Positions 26,728 to 34,906 of a DNA stretch of 64,000 nt are shown here, in pieces. Source of the stretch: Paraburkholderia ferrariae NBRC 106233 (GTDB lineage Bacteria; Pseudomonadota; Gammaproteobacteria; Burkholderiales; Burkholderiaceae); the NCBI RefSeq assembly GCF_000685035.1, contig NZ_BAYB01000013.1, forward strand, positions 62,001 through 126,000. The letters are read 5' to 3'. A program made the position numbers and the translations under genes. The first letter of the stretch is position 1, and each line of letters begins with the position of its first letter. The notes under the pieces were generated by a model. The model ran no database searches. It was not told where the DNA came from and saw only the letters and a program-made list of their open reading frames with translations.

Positions 26728-27246
26728 ACTGGCTCCTTAGCCATGCATCGTCAGGCCACCGGAGATGCTGATCACCTGCCCGGTTGCAAACACGGAATCG
26801 TCGCTCGCGAGGAAGGCGACGATACCTTCCAGGTCCTCGGGGCGCCCGAGGCGCTTGAGAGGGATGGCGCGCTTGAGGCCCTCGTATACCTTTTGACCGT
26901 ACTCTCCCTCGCCAACGAAAGATTGCAGCAACGGCGTATCGGTCGGACCGGGACAATCGTGATGCGGGCAACGCCGCCCGTAACTTCATACAGAATGTCT
27001 GAGTATTGACTGGTCATACTGGCTCCTTAGCCATGCATCGTCAGGCCACCGGAGATGCTGATCACCTGCCCGGTTGCAAACACGGAATCGTCGCTCGCGA
27101 GGAAGGCGACGATACCTTCCAGGTCCTCGGGGCGCCCGAGGCGCTTGAGAGGGATGGCGCGCTTGAGGCCCTCGTATACCTTTTGACCGTACTCTCCCTC
27201 GCCAACGAAAGATTGCAGCAACGGCGTATCGGTCGGACCGGGACAA
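26665..27246. repeat. Perfect 290-bp tandem duplication between badH and badI
   Basis: Copy 1 is 26665-26954 and copy 2 is 26955-27244; identity runs two bases further (AA at 26955-26956 and 27245-27246), so the breakpoints share only AA. I compared the two copies line by line and saw no mismatch. Each copy holds the last 218 bases of badH, the 9-base gap, and the first 63 bases of badI. Both complete genes survive. Total identity means the event is very recent, or it is an assembly artefact. Confidence 0.95.
26737..27017 (-). pseudogene. badI'-badH' chimeric fragment created by the tandem duplication
   Basis: Reading leftward, a second badI start at 27017 with its own AAGGAG gives 21 residues identical to BadI. 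It then crosses the junction at 26955 and runs out of frame through badH sequence, ending after 81 residues. In another frame the same stretch repeats the last 64-odd residues of BadH, to a stop at 26737. Neither product should function. It inserts a short decoy reading frame between badH and badI and might lower BadI expression slightly. Confidence 0.85.
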
Positions 27247-27794
27247 ACCACGTTGAGCCGGATGTTGTTTCGCGCGCACTCGCGTGCCATCGTTTTGGTG
27301 AACGCGATCACTCCACCCTTGCACGCGGAATACACGGCTTCTCCTGACGAACCTACCCGACCTGCATCGGACGCGATATTGACAACGGACCCGCCATCGG
27401 CCGCGACCATGTGGGGTAACACCGCCTTATGCAGGTTCAGCGGTCCTTTCAGATTGATCGCAATAAGCTTGTCCCAAAGCTCGGGGGAAGTCTCCAGGAA
27501 GGGTTTGGCAACATCCCAGCCGGCGTTGTTCACCAATGCATCGATCTTGCCGAAGCGCTCAACTGCCCTAGCAACGGACGCCTCGACGACCGACAGGTCG
27601 GTGATGTCGGTGACCAGATGCAGAATCGGCCGGCCAAGCGGCGCGAGTTCTTCGGCAAGACGGGTGAGCCGGTCCGCATCCAGGTCCAGCGCCACGACCT
27701 GGGCGTCCTCTTCCACGAACCGCCTGCACAATGCACGTCCAATGCCACCAGCCGCGCCCGTCACGATGACAACCTTCTCCTTCAAGCCACGCAT
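27027..27794 (-). CDS. badH: 2-Hydroxycyclohexanecarboxyl-CoA dehydrogenase (BadH-like SDR)
   Basis: 255 residues. NAD loop T-G-A-A-G-G-I-G (12-19), N-N-A-G-W-D at 89-94, and Y155-S-A-C-K159 with S142. The G-W-D after N-N-A, the string I-A-S-D-A-G-R-V-G-S-S-G-E-A-V-Y, the block V-V-C-P-G-P-T-D-T and the C-terminus I-S-G-G-L-T-M are BadH-like. It oxidises the 2-hydroxy ester made by BadK to 2-ketocyclohexanecarboxyl-CoA for BadI. ATG 27794 follows GAGGAGAGAGG. The 3' end is repeated downstream in the tandem duplication. Confidence 0.9.
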   Translation of the reverse strand: MRGLKEKVVIVTGAAGGIGRALCRRFVEEDAQVVALDLDADRLTRLAEELAPLGRPILHLVTDITDLSVVEASVARAVERFGKIDALVNNAGWDVAKPFLETSPELWDKLIAINLKGPLNLHKAVLPHMVAADGGSVVNIASDAGRVGSSGEAVYSACKGGVIAFTKTMARECARNNIRLNVVCPGPTDTPLLQSFVGEGEYGQKVYEGLKRAIPLKRLGRPEDLEGIVAFLASDDSVFATGQVISISGGLTMHG

Positions 27795-27948
27795 GATCCT
27801 CTCTCCTCTGTGATTCCATCCTGGTACCTGTCGCCCGAACTCCATTAGACGGATGTTCCGGTCACGACCGCATGCACATATCCATTCCGGGAGCAGCCCA
27901 TCGACCTTCCACGCCGGTCTGGCTGCTCATCAAGCGTTTATTCGCAAG

Positions 27949-29175
27949 TCAGCTAGCCGTTGACGTCGTAGTCCCCGCGATACGCGCAACCTCTTCGGGT
28001 TCGTAACCGACCTCGGACAGGATTTGCCCGGTATGCTCTCCTAACCGGGGCGGAGGCAGCCGATAAGTACCCGGCGAAACTGAAAAATGAACTGGAATAG
28101 CGGTCATCACGAGCTCGCCTTCGCTGGGATGGTGATATTTCCGGAAGAACCCCGTCTCCTCGAGATACGGATCGGACAACAGGTCCTTCAACGAATTCAC
28201 CGGACCGTGCGGCACGTCAGCTTCGACGAATCGCGCCTCCCAGTACGCCGTCGTTTCGTGCTGCAAGGCATCCGCGAGAACACCGTACAGTTCGTTGATG
28301 TGGCGCATCCGCACGGTCATGTCGGAGAACTTCGGGTCGTTGAGCAACGCCTCCTGCCCAACGACCCGAAGGAGCTTGCGCCACTGCACATCGTTGACTG
28401 CGAGTACGCAGATGTACCCATCCTTCGTCGGATAGGGCCTGCGGTGAGGCGAGAACATCCGGCTATAGCCAATACCCTCCTCCTTGCTACCCAGGGCTCC
28501 CTCCCAGAGATGCTCGAAGAGGTTGAACTGGAGGAGCGTTTCCAGCATGGGAACCTGGACGTGCTGACCTTGCCCGGTGCGCTCCCGATGCAACAACGCC
28601 ATGCTGATCGATGACGCCAGGACATAACCGCAGAACTTGTCGGCGATTACGGTCGGGAAATAGCGTGGCACTCCGTCCGGACCCGCGTTGATGGAGGCCA
28701 GCCCGCTTGCCCCCTGAATCACGTCGTCAAATGCAGGATCGTCACTTTTGGGCCCGGCCGGGTTATAGCCTGGCGCATTGGCGTACACGATGCGCGGATT
28801 ACGGGCACGAATCTGCTCGTAACCGATTCCGAGCCTCTGCGCTGCCGTGTCGCGCATGCTATGAACGAATACGTCGGCGGTTTCGACAATCCGCAGCAAC
28901 GCTTCGAGACATTCCGGCCGTTTCAGGTCCAGTACGATGCTGCGCTTGTTGCGATTCATGATAAGGAAGAAGACGGACATTGCCGGATTACGGCTCGGTC
29001 CATTACGCCGGTTCTGGTCTCCTACCGGCGCTTCAATTTTTATCACGTCTGCACCCATGTCCCCCAGGATCTGTGTCGCAATGGGGCCAAGCACGTTGAT
29101 ACTGAGATCGACCACCTTCAGCCCGTGCAGGGGGCCGTTGCAGGACGACTGCGCGTTCAGATCCCGGTCGCTCAT
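27949..29175 (-). CDS. Class III CoA-transferase (CaiB/BaiF family)
   Basis: 408 residues. N-terminal L-K-V-V-D-L-S and G-D-M-G-A-D-V-I-K-I-E-A-P; the candidate catalytic Asp, which forms the aspartyl-CoA anhydride, is D150 in F-D-D-V-I-Q-G-A-S-G. Such enzymes move CoA between carboxylates, so it may activate the alicyclic acid at low energy cost, using a pathway acyl-CoA as donor. It is coupled to the MaoC-fold gene upstream by TAATG. The substrate is inferred from the operon only. Confidence 0.88.
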   Translation of the reverse strand: MSDRDLNAQSSCNGPLHGLKVVDLSINVLGPIATQILGDMGADVIKIEAPVGDQNRRNGPSRNPAMSVFFLIMNRNKRSIVLDLKRPECLEALLRIVETADVFVHSMRDTAAQRLGIGYEQIRARNPRIVYANAPGYNPAGPKSDDPAFDDVIQGASGLASINAGPDGVPRYFPTVIADKFCGYVLASSISMALLHRERTGQGQHVQVPMLETLLQFNLFEHLWEGALGSKEEGIGYSRMFSPHRRPYPTKDGYICVLAVNDVQWRKLLRVVGQEALLNDPKFSDMTVRMRHINELYGVLADALQHETTAYWEARFVEADVPHGPVNSLKDLLSDPYLEETGFFRKYHHPSEGELVMTAIPVHFSVSPGTYRLPPPRLGEHTGQILSEVGYEPEEVARIAGTTTSTAS

Positions 29176-29654
29176 TATTCAGCCCTGTAGTTCTTGCCTT
29201 TGACAAGGCGTAGAGGCTTGTAGACCTGCACGACCGTCCCATCCTGCTTGACGATCCTGTTTAGCGAACGCACCAGGCCGAGTCCGGGGCGGCTCCTGCT
29301 CTCGCGGGACTCCAGCACTTCGCATTCGACGTGGATCGTATCGCCGGCAAACACGGGCGCCTTGACTTCCTGCTCCATCGAGAGGAACGCGAACCCTACG
29401 CCCTGCATGACATACTGCGTCAAAATCCCTTCGGCGAAAGTGTAGACAAGCGCTCCGGGTGCAAGCCGACCCTTGATCCTGGACTCGTGCTTCTGAAACT
29501 CGACGTTGGTAAAAAGCACTTCAACCATGCCAGTGCAGTTGACGAAGTTGATAATGTCGGTCTCCGTTACCGTCCGGCCGATCGTCCGGAACTTGCGTCC
29601 GACGGGCAGGTCCTCCCAGTGGATGCCAATGCCAACCGTTTCGATGTCTTCCAT
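29175..29654 (-). CDS. MaoC-fold (hotdog) protein lacking the hydratase dyad
   Basis: 159 residues, single hotdog domain. In R-specific hydratases the loop reads G-D-x-N-P-x-H. The equivalent stretch here is T-G-M-V-E-V-L-F at 41-48, without the catalytic Asp or His, although the later L-A-P-G-A-L-V-Y-T-F-A-E-G is typical. It may be a binding or thioesterase-like member, or the hydratase of a different chemistry. The stop overlaps the CoA-transferase start by one base (TAATG), so they are co-translated. Confidence 0.75.
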   Translation of the reverse strand: MEDIETVGIGIHWEDLPVGRKFRTIGRTVTETDIINFVNCTGMVEVLFTNVEFQKHESRIKGRLAPGALVYTFAEGILTQYVMQGVGFAFLSMEQEVKAPVFAGDTIHVECEVLESRESRSRPGLGLVRSLNRIVKQDGTVVQVYKPLRLVKGKNYRAE

Positions 29655-29687
29655 GGTCGCTTCCTGTGGATTCTGTTGTTTGGATTA

Positions 29688-30851
29688 CTAACTACGCGCG
29701 ACGCGGCCGAGCAGGCTGTCGGCAATAATGTTGCGCTGGATCTGGTTGGTGCCCTCGATAATCTGGACGACCTTCGCATCCCGAAAGTAGCGATTGATCG
29801 GATATTCAGCCGAAATGCCGGCTGCGCCAAACAGTTGGACAGCGTCGGTCGCAACCTGCATGGCAACATCCGAGGCGTGACACTTCGCCATCGCCGCCAT
29901 AGGCGCTAGTGTTTTTCCGGACACGCCGGCGTCGGCCATCGTGGCCGTGCGATAGACGAGCTGGCGAGCGGCCTCCGTTTTCATGGCCATGTCGGCGAGC
30001 ATCCAGCGCACACCCTGGAAGTCCGATATCTTTTGACCAAAGGCCGTGCGATTCGCAACGAACTCAATGGAGTGGTCGATCGCACCTTGAGCGATGCCGA
30101 TGGCGCGTGCCGCAATGATCGGCCTGCTGCTGTTGAGCGCTTCCATCGCCACCTTGAAGCCCGCGCCGCCTTCGGTGCCAAGACGCGCCGATTCCGGCAA
30201 GCGGACCGAATCGAAGAACAAGGGACATGACGGCACGCCGCGCGCGCCCATCTTGTCCTCCTCCTTACCGATCGTGAGCCCCGGCGAGCCCTTCTCCACG
30301 ATGAAGAGGTTGATGCCGAGAGGCTGGCCCGCTTCATCGAGCGTTTTTGCCGCAACGAGGATGAAATCTGCAAGCGGTGAATTCGAGCACCAGATCTTTG
30401 AGCCGTTCAGGACGTATCCGTCACCGTCCTTGCGGGCATGGGTCTTGATGCCTGAAACGTCGGAGCCACTTTGCGACTCTGTGAGCGCCAGTGCCCCGCG
30501 CAACTCGCCCTGTGCCAGTCCGGGCAGCCAGCGCTGCTTTTGCTCCGCGGTACCCCCTGCGAGGATGGCGCCGAAAGGAACCCACTGCACAACAAGGAGG
30601 TAGGCCGTGTTGTAGCACACGCGACCAAACTCCTCGACGGCGATGCACGCCGAAAGAAGGCTGCCCGTCCCGCCATACTCCTCCGGAAACGGCAATGTGA
30701 ACATGCCGAGTCCCTTGAGCAATTCGAACATGTCGTGCGGATAGGCCGCATCCCGGTCAATCTGGGCGGCGCGCGCCGCCACCTTCTCGCGCGCAACCCT
30801 GCGCACGAGTTCCTGGATCTGTCGCTGATCTTCGCTGAGTTCGTAGGTCAC
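29688..30851 (-). CDS. Acyl-CoA dehydrogenase, probable cyclohexanecarboxyl-CoA dehydrogenase (BadJ/AliB-type role)
   Basis: 387 residues from GTG 30851. In-frame ATGs at 30905 and 30911 lie upstream of the predicted -10, so they cannot start the protein from that promoter; the GTG also gives the family-like V-T-Y-E-L-S-E-D-Q-R-Q. It has T-E-S-Q-S-G-S-D for FAD and I-I-E-G-T-N-Q-I-Q-R-N-I-I with the catalytic Glu in the medium-chain position, so this is an ordinary homotetrameric dehydrogenase. As first gene of the operon containing badK-I-H, it is the natural candidate for making cyclohex-1-enecarboxyl-CoA. Assignment to that substrate rests on context. Confidence 0.87.
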   Translation of the reverse strand: MTYELSEDQRQIQELVRRVAREKVAARAAQIDRDAAYPHDMFELLKGLGMFTLPFPEEYGGTGSLLSACIAVEEFGRVCYNTAYLLVVQWVPFGAILAGGTAEQKQRWLPGLAQGELRGALALTESQSGSDVSGIKTHARKDGDGYVLNGSKIWCSNSPLADFILVAAKTLDEAGQPLGINLFIVEKGSPGLTIGKEEDKMGARGVPSCPLFFDSVRLPESARLGTEGGAGFKVAMEALNSSRPIIAARAIGIAQGAIDHSIEFVANRTAFGQKISDFQGVRWMLADMAMKTEAARQLVYRTATMADAGVSGKTLAPMAAMAKCHASDVAMQVATDAVQLFGAAGISAEYPINRYFRDAKVVQIIEGTNQIQRNIIADSLLGRVARS

Positions 30852-30874
30852 GTTTCTGTCTTTATATGAACGAT

Positions 30875-30911
30875 GTTCTAAATCATAAACGACTGATCGG
30901 CCCATGGTCAA
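30875..30911 (-). promoter_or_regulatory. Promoter of the leftward bad/pim operon
   Basis: Minus strand: TTGACC (30911-30906), 18-base spacer, TATGAT (30887-30882). The -10 is embedded in a 16-base element GTTTATGATTTAGAAC (30890-30875). The same element with one change forms the -10 of the divergent promoter 100 bp away. This promoter makes GTG 30851 the start of the first gene, with about 24 bases of leader. Confidence 0.65.
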
Positions 30912-30989
30912 GGTGACAAGGGAAGTTACGGAGAACCCATATTCAGGTTAATCCCGCAATACTGTTTTAGCTACAGTGTATGCTGCGGA

Positions 30990-31026
30990 TTGACTGACGC
31001 CTTGGTGCGTGTTTATTATTTAGAAC
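30990..31026 (+). promoter_or_regulatory. Promoter of the rightward racemase operon
   Basis: TTGACT (30990-30995), 18-base spacer, TATTAT (31014-31019), the -10 again inside GTTTATTATTTAGAAC (31011-31026). This matches the divergent promoter in hexamer type, spacing and 15 of 16 element bases, which suggests both are controlled by one regulator that reads the TTAGAAC part. The racemase ATG is at 31043. Confidence 0.65.
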
Positions 31027-31042
31027 GGAGTTCAGATTAACT

Positions 31043-32191
31043 ATGACAGAGACCAACCAGACTCAGACAGGCGCAGCACGGACAGGTGGTGGCCCGCTAC
31101 GTGGCGTGCGTGTTATCGAAATGGCCGGCATCGGCCCGGGTCCGATGTGCGCGATGCTGCTCGCCGACCTCGGTGCTGAGGTATTGCGCGTCGAAAGGCC
31201 AGGCGGCCTGAACGTGGGCATCGAACGGCCACTGCAGTACGACCTTCTGCGCAGGGGGCGACCGGCCATCACGGTCGACCTGAAAGACCCTGCGGGCGTG
31301 GAGACTGTCCTAAGGCTGGTGGAAAACGCGGATGCCCTGATCGAAGGTTTCCGCCCTGGAGTGATGGAGAAGATCGGACTCGGCCCAGACGTCTGCGCGG
31401 CTCGCAACCCCAGGCTGGTCTATGGCCGCATGACCGGATGGGGCCAGGACGGGCCGCTTTCCAGAGCCGCGGGCCATGACATCAACTACCTTGCCGTCAC
31501 CGGCATCCTGAATGCAATCGGCCGGGAGGACGGGGCTCCCGTGCCCCCTTTGAACATCGTCGGCGATTATGCGGGCGGAGCCCTCTATCTTGCGGTCGGT
31601 CTGCTCGCTGCGATCATGCATGCTCGCAGCACCGGCCAGGGTCAGACGGTGGACGCCGCTATCGTGGACGGGGCAGCGCATTTATCGACCATGTTTCACG
31701 GCATGGTGGCCGCCGGACTGTGGCAGAAAGAGCGCGGCGCCAACCTGCTGGATTCGGGTGCCCCTTTCTACGACGTATATCGCTGCAGCGACGGCCTGTG
31801 GGTTGCAGTGGGGCCGCTCGAGCCAAAGTTCTTCGGGCAACTCCTGTCTGGGCTCGACATCGACCCCGCCTCCGGTGTCGGCCAGGATCCGCAGGACTGG
31901 CAGACCACACGTGAGCGCCTGGCCGATCGATTCGGTACCAGAACCCGTGACGAATGGTGTCGGCAGTTCGAGGATTCGGATGCGTGTATCTCCCCGATTC
32001 TGGATTGGGAAGAAGCGTCCGATCACCCCCATATGCGCGCGCGCGGCACCTTTATCGAGGTAGCGGGCGTTGTCCAGCCCGCACCCGCCCCCCGCTTTTC
32101 CCGCACGCCTTGCGCGACCCCTGTTCCTCCTCAGCCGGTAGACACCAATCACGATGCCGTGCTGGCTGCGTGGCTATCCTTGATCCTCTGA
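31043..32191 (+). CDS. Alpha-methylacyl-CoA racemase-type CaiB/BaiF protein
   Basis: 382 residues. The residues known as the acid/base set of the mycobacterial racemase MCR (H126, D156, E241) appear here as H145 (G-H-D-I-N-Y), D175 (V-G-D-Y-A-G-G-A) and E260 (L-E-P-K-F-F), each offset by exactly 19. This and I-G-P-G-P-M-C-A-M-L-L-A-D-L-G-A-E identify a racemase rather than a transferase. It would interconvert 2R and 2S methyl-branched acyl-CoA so that an S-specific dehydrogenase can act. It implies a substrate with an alpha-methyl side chain. Confidence 0.9.
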   Translation: MTETNQTQTGAARTGGGPLRGVRVIEMAGIGPGPMCAMLLADLGAEVLRVERPGGLNVGIERPLQYDLLRRGRPAITVDLKDPAGVETVLRLVENADALIEGFRPGVMEKIGLGPDVCAARNPRLVYGRMTGWGQDGPLSRAAGHDINYLAVTGILNAIGREDGAPVPPLNIVGDYAGGALYLAVGLLAAIMHARSTGQGQTVDAAIVDGAAHLSTMFHGMVAAGLWQKERGANLLDSGAPFYDVYRCSDGLWVAVGPLEPKFFGQLLSGLDIDPASGVGQDPQDWQTTRERLADRFGTRTRDEWCRQFEDSDACISPILDWEEASDHPHMRARGTFIEVAGVVQPAPAPRFSRTPCATPVPPQPVDTNHDAVLAAWLSLIL

Positions 32192-32202
32192 ATGAGTCCA
32201 CC

Positions 32203-33069
32203 ATGCTGAACTATGAAGCCGTCAAGAATTACGATTTTCCGGAAGTGACCCATACCTATACCGAGCGCGACTCCATTCTGTATGCGCTCGGCATCGGATT
32301 TGGCGCCGACCCGGTACACCCCGGCCATCTCAGGCATGTCGTCGAAGGGGGACTGCGCACGGTCCCGACGATGGCAACCGTTCTGGCAAAACCGGACCGG
32401 TGGGCGACGGACCCCCGCACCGGCATCGACTTCGTCAAGCTCGTCCACGGCGAACAGGACGTCGTCATGCATCGCCCCATCCCGGCGGCAGGCACACTCC
32501 GGGCACGCAGCCAGATCGGGACGATCTGCGACAAAGGCGCTGGAAAGGGAGCCGTCGTGGAGGTCAGCCGCGAACTTCGCGATCAGGAGGGCGAGCTGTA
32601 CGCGAGCGTACGGCAGACCGTATTCCTGCGGGGCGACGGAGGCTATAGCGAGCACTGCGGCAAAAGCGACGAACCCCCGGCAGCCCTCCCCGCCGCACCG
32701 ACGACCCCGCCGGAACTGCAGGTAGACCTCGGCACGCTTGAACAGTCCGCCCTGATCTATCGGCTGTCCGGCGACCTCAATCCACTGCACAGCGATCCGG
32801 ACACGGCACGCAAGGCGGGCTTCCCGCGCCCTATCCTTCACGGACTGTGCACGTATGGCATGGCCGCGCACGCCGCAATGCAGGCGCTGTGCGATTACGA
32901 CGGAACGCGGATACGCCGGCTCGCCACGCGCTTCAGCAGCCCTGTTTTCCCGGGCGAGACCATACGGTTCAGGTTCTGGCGTCGTGCAGACGGCACCTAT
33001 CAACTCGATGCATCCGTCCCGCAGAGAAACACCACCGTGCTGAGCCACGGCGTACTCGAACTCGCCTGA
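32203..33069 (+). CDS. Double-hotdog MaoC-family enoyl-CoA hydratase 2
   Basis: 288 residues with two hotdog halves. The C-terminal half carries the hydratase-2 motif Y-R-L-S-G-D191-L-N193-P-L-H196-S-D, then G-F-P-R-P-I-L-H-G, with the catalytic Asp and His. It should add water to a trans-2-enoyl-CoA giving the 3R-hydroxy ester. Length and layout are like the (3R)-hydratases of steroid side-chain breakdown. ATG 32203 is 11 bases past the racemase stop. Confidence 0.88.
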   Translation: MLNYEAVKNYDFPEVTHTYTERDSILYALGIGFGADPVHPGHLRHVVEGGLRTVPTMATVLAKPDRWATDPRTGIDFVKLVHGEQDVVMHRPIPAAGTLRARSQIGTICDKGAGKGAVVEVSRELRDQEGELYASVRQTVFLRGDGGYSEHCGKSDEPPAALPAAPTTPPELQVDLGTLEQSALIYRLSGDLNPLHSDPDTARKAGFPRPILHGLCTYGMAAHAAMQALCDYDGTRIRRLATRFSSPVFPGETIRFRFWRRADGTYQLDASVPQRNTTVLSHGVLELA

Positions 33070-33084
33070 GACACCCCCAGTACC

Positions 33085-33876
33085 ATGTCCACCATGAATA
33101 CAGGTCCTCTTCTGGTCACGCTGCAAAAGCGCGACGGTATCGCAATCATTGAACTCAACAATCCCGCCAGACGGAATGCGCTAGGTGCGCAAGTACGTGA
33201 GTTGCTACACACGGCCGTGCGAACCGCCATCGACGACGGTGAGGTCCGGGCCATCGTACTGACTGGCGCTGGCGGCCATTTCAGCGCCGGCGGCGACATA
33301 ACCGAAATGCGTGAGCGCAGTATTCTGGAGCACCGCAACCGATGGGATCTGCTGACCAGCCTGACACGCATGATTGCACGTGGTCCAAAACCCGTAGTCA
33401 GCGCAGTCGAGGGTAGCGCGATGGGCGCGGGCTTGTCCCTGGCCGCGCTCGCCGACTACGCGATCGCCGCGGACGGCGCGAAGCTCGGCGCGGCGTTTGT
33501 GCGAATGGGACTGGTACCCGATCTCGGCGCGCTCTGGAGTGTCCAGAGACGGGTCGGCCCCGCGCGGGCGCGGGAAATCCTTGGGCTCGGCCGCATCCTG
33601 TCCGCGGACCAGGCCGAGCGCGTCGGCCTGGTCAACGAAAGATGCGAAACGGGCAAGGCCCTTGAGCGGGCAATTGAGGTCGCGCGCGAATACGCTCAGC
33701 TGCCCCCCCTGGCAGCTGCATTGCTGAAGGCTGCGTTGGCGGAGGGCGCTGATACGCTTGACGCCGCGTTACGCAGCGAGATGGAGTGCCAGAGTCTTGC
33801 CATGACGACGGCGGACCATCGCGAAGCCGTTGCCGCTTTCCTTGAAAAGCGACAACCTGTGTTCACGGGGAGCTGA
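33085..33876 (+). CDS. Crotonase-family enoyl-CoA isomerase/hydratase, PaaG-like
   Basis: 263 residues. The oxyanion segments H-F-S-A-G-G-D and G-S-A-M-G-A-G are present, but both hydratase Glu are replaced: S119 in G-L-S-L-A and F138 in A-A-F-V-R-M-G. Instead D146 in G-L-V-P-D-L-G-A lies where PaaG-type isomerases have their catalytic Asp. A double-bond isomerase is more likely than a hydratase. Third gene of the racemase operon, 15 bases after the hydratase. Confidence 0.82.
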   Translation: MSTMNTGPLLVTLQKRDGIAIIELNNPARRNALGAQVRELLHTAVRTAIDDGEVRAIVLTGAGGHFSAGGDITEMRERSILEHRNRWDLLTSLTRMIARGPKPVVSAVEGSAMGAGLSLAALADYAIAADGAKLGAAFVRMGLVPDLGALWSVQRRVGPARAREILGLGRILSADQAERVGLVNERCETGKALERAIEVAREYAQLPPLAAALLKAALAEGADTLDAALRSEMECQSLAMTTADHREAVAAFLEKRQPVFTGS

Positions 33877-34046
33877 TCTTCTCTGCCCGTACGGTCGACT
33901 GACTCGTCCCACCGCGAAGGGCCGTGCGCCGCGGCGCGGCGTCGTACAAAAAGGCCGCACACACCGGGAATTCCGGCGCCAGAGACGCCAATGCCGCGGC
34001 ATCGGCCATGCTGCCGCGAGCGGGCGACAAAGTGCGCCCCCGCACT

Positions 34047-34844
34047 TCACGCTCCAGCGTATCTTGCCGGGCGCTTTTCAATGAATGCCCGCAATCCTTC
34101 CTGCGCATCTGCGCTGTTGTACAGGGTTTTCTGCGTGTACTCGATATGGGCGCACGCGGCCTGCACTCCGTTCGTCTGAGCGATGCGTGCATTTTCAATT
34201 ATTGCCCGCACCGCAAGCGGCGCCTGAGCCGAGATCAATTCCGCCCATTCAGACGCACGGGCAAATTCCGTTCCGCGCGGTACAACCTCCTGGGCGAAGT
34301 TCAGACGGAACGCTTCTGCCGCCCCGAATTCTGCGCCGGTCAATAGCAGCTTCATTGCGTTACCCCAGCCGGCGCGCTCCACCATCCGGAACGTGGCTCC
34401 GCAGCCCGGCATAATGCCGCGCGCCGCTTCAAGTTGGGCAAACCTGCAATCCTCGGCACAGATTGCGATGTCGACGCTCAGCATCAACTCAACTGCCAGC
34501 GTGAAACTGATGCCCTTGAATGCTGCGACCACCGGCTTCTTTCTAAATGGCTCGCGAAGATTGAAGGGGTCAACTTCGTCGGGCGGAATCAGGGGTTCCC
34601 CACGCCTGCGCATTTCGGAAACGCCTGGCAGGTCCAGCCCTGCGGAAAAGTGATCTCCAAGAGCATGAACAAGGCCTACGCGCAGGTCACTGTCGCGCTC
34701 GAGACGGGTGAATGCCGCCGCCAGTTCGCGGAACATTTTCGGCGTAAAACCGTTGAGCTTCTCGGGTCGGTCTATACCGATGAGAAGGACGTGCGAGTTC
34801 TTTTCGACCACAATGCGCCCAGCCGGGTCGCGCGATTCCATCAT
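34047..34844 (-). CDS. Enoyl-CoA hydratase/isomerase family protein
   Basis: 265 residues from ATG 34844; a second ATG follows immediately and an in-frame GTG at 34898 would add 18 residues. Both catalytic Glu are in place, E119 (A-V-E-L-M-L-S) and E139 (Q-L-E-A-A-R-G-I-M-P-G-C-G-A), so hydratase activity is plausible. It follows the IclR gene in the same direction and converges on the PaaG-like gene at 33876. Confidence 0.85.
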   Translation of the reverse strand: MMESRDPAGRIVVEKNSHVLLIGIDRPEKLNGFTPKMFRELAAAFTRLERDSDLRVGLVHALGDHFSAGLDLPGVSEMRRRGEPLIPPDEVDPFNLREPFRKKPVVAAFKGISFTLAVELMLSVDIAICAEDCRFAQLEAARGIMPGCGATFRMVERAGWGNAMKLLLTGAEFGAAEAFRLNFAQEVVPRGTEFARASEWAELISAQAPLAVRAIIENARIAQTNGVQAACAHIEYTQKTLYNSADAQEGLRAFIEKRPARYAGA

Positions 34845-34906
34845 GGGATACCCAGAGAAGAGGAACCGGGACGCCCCCTCACTGAGCGAGGTTCTCACCC
34901 GGCTTG

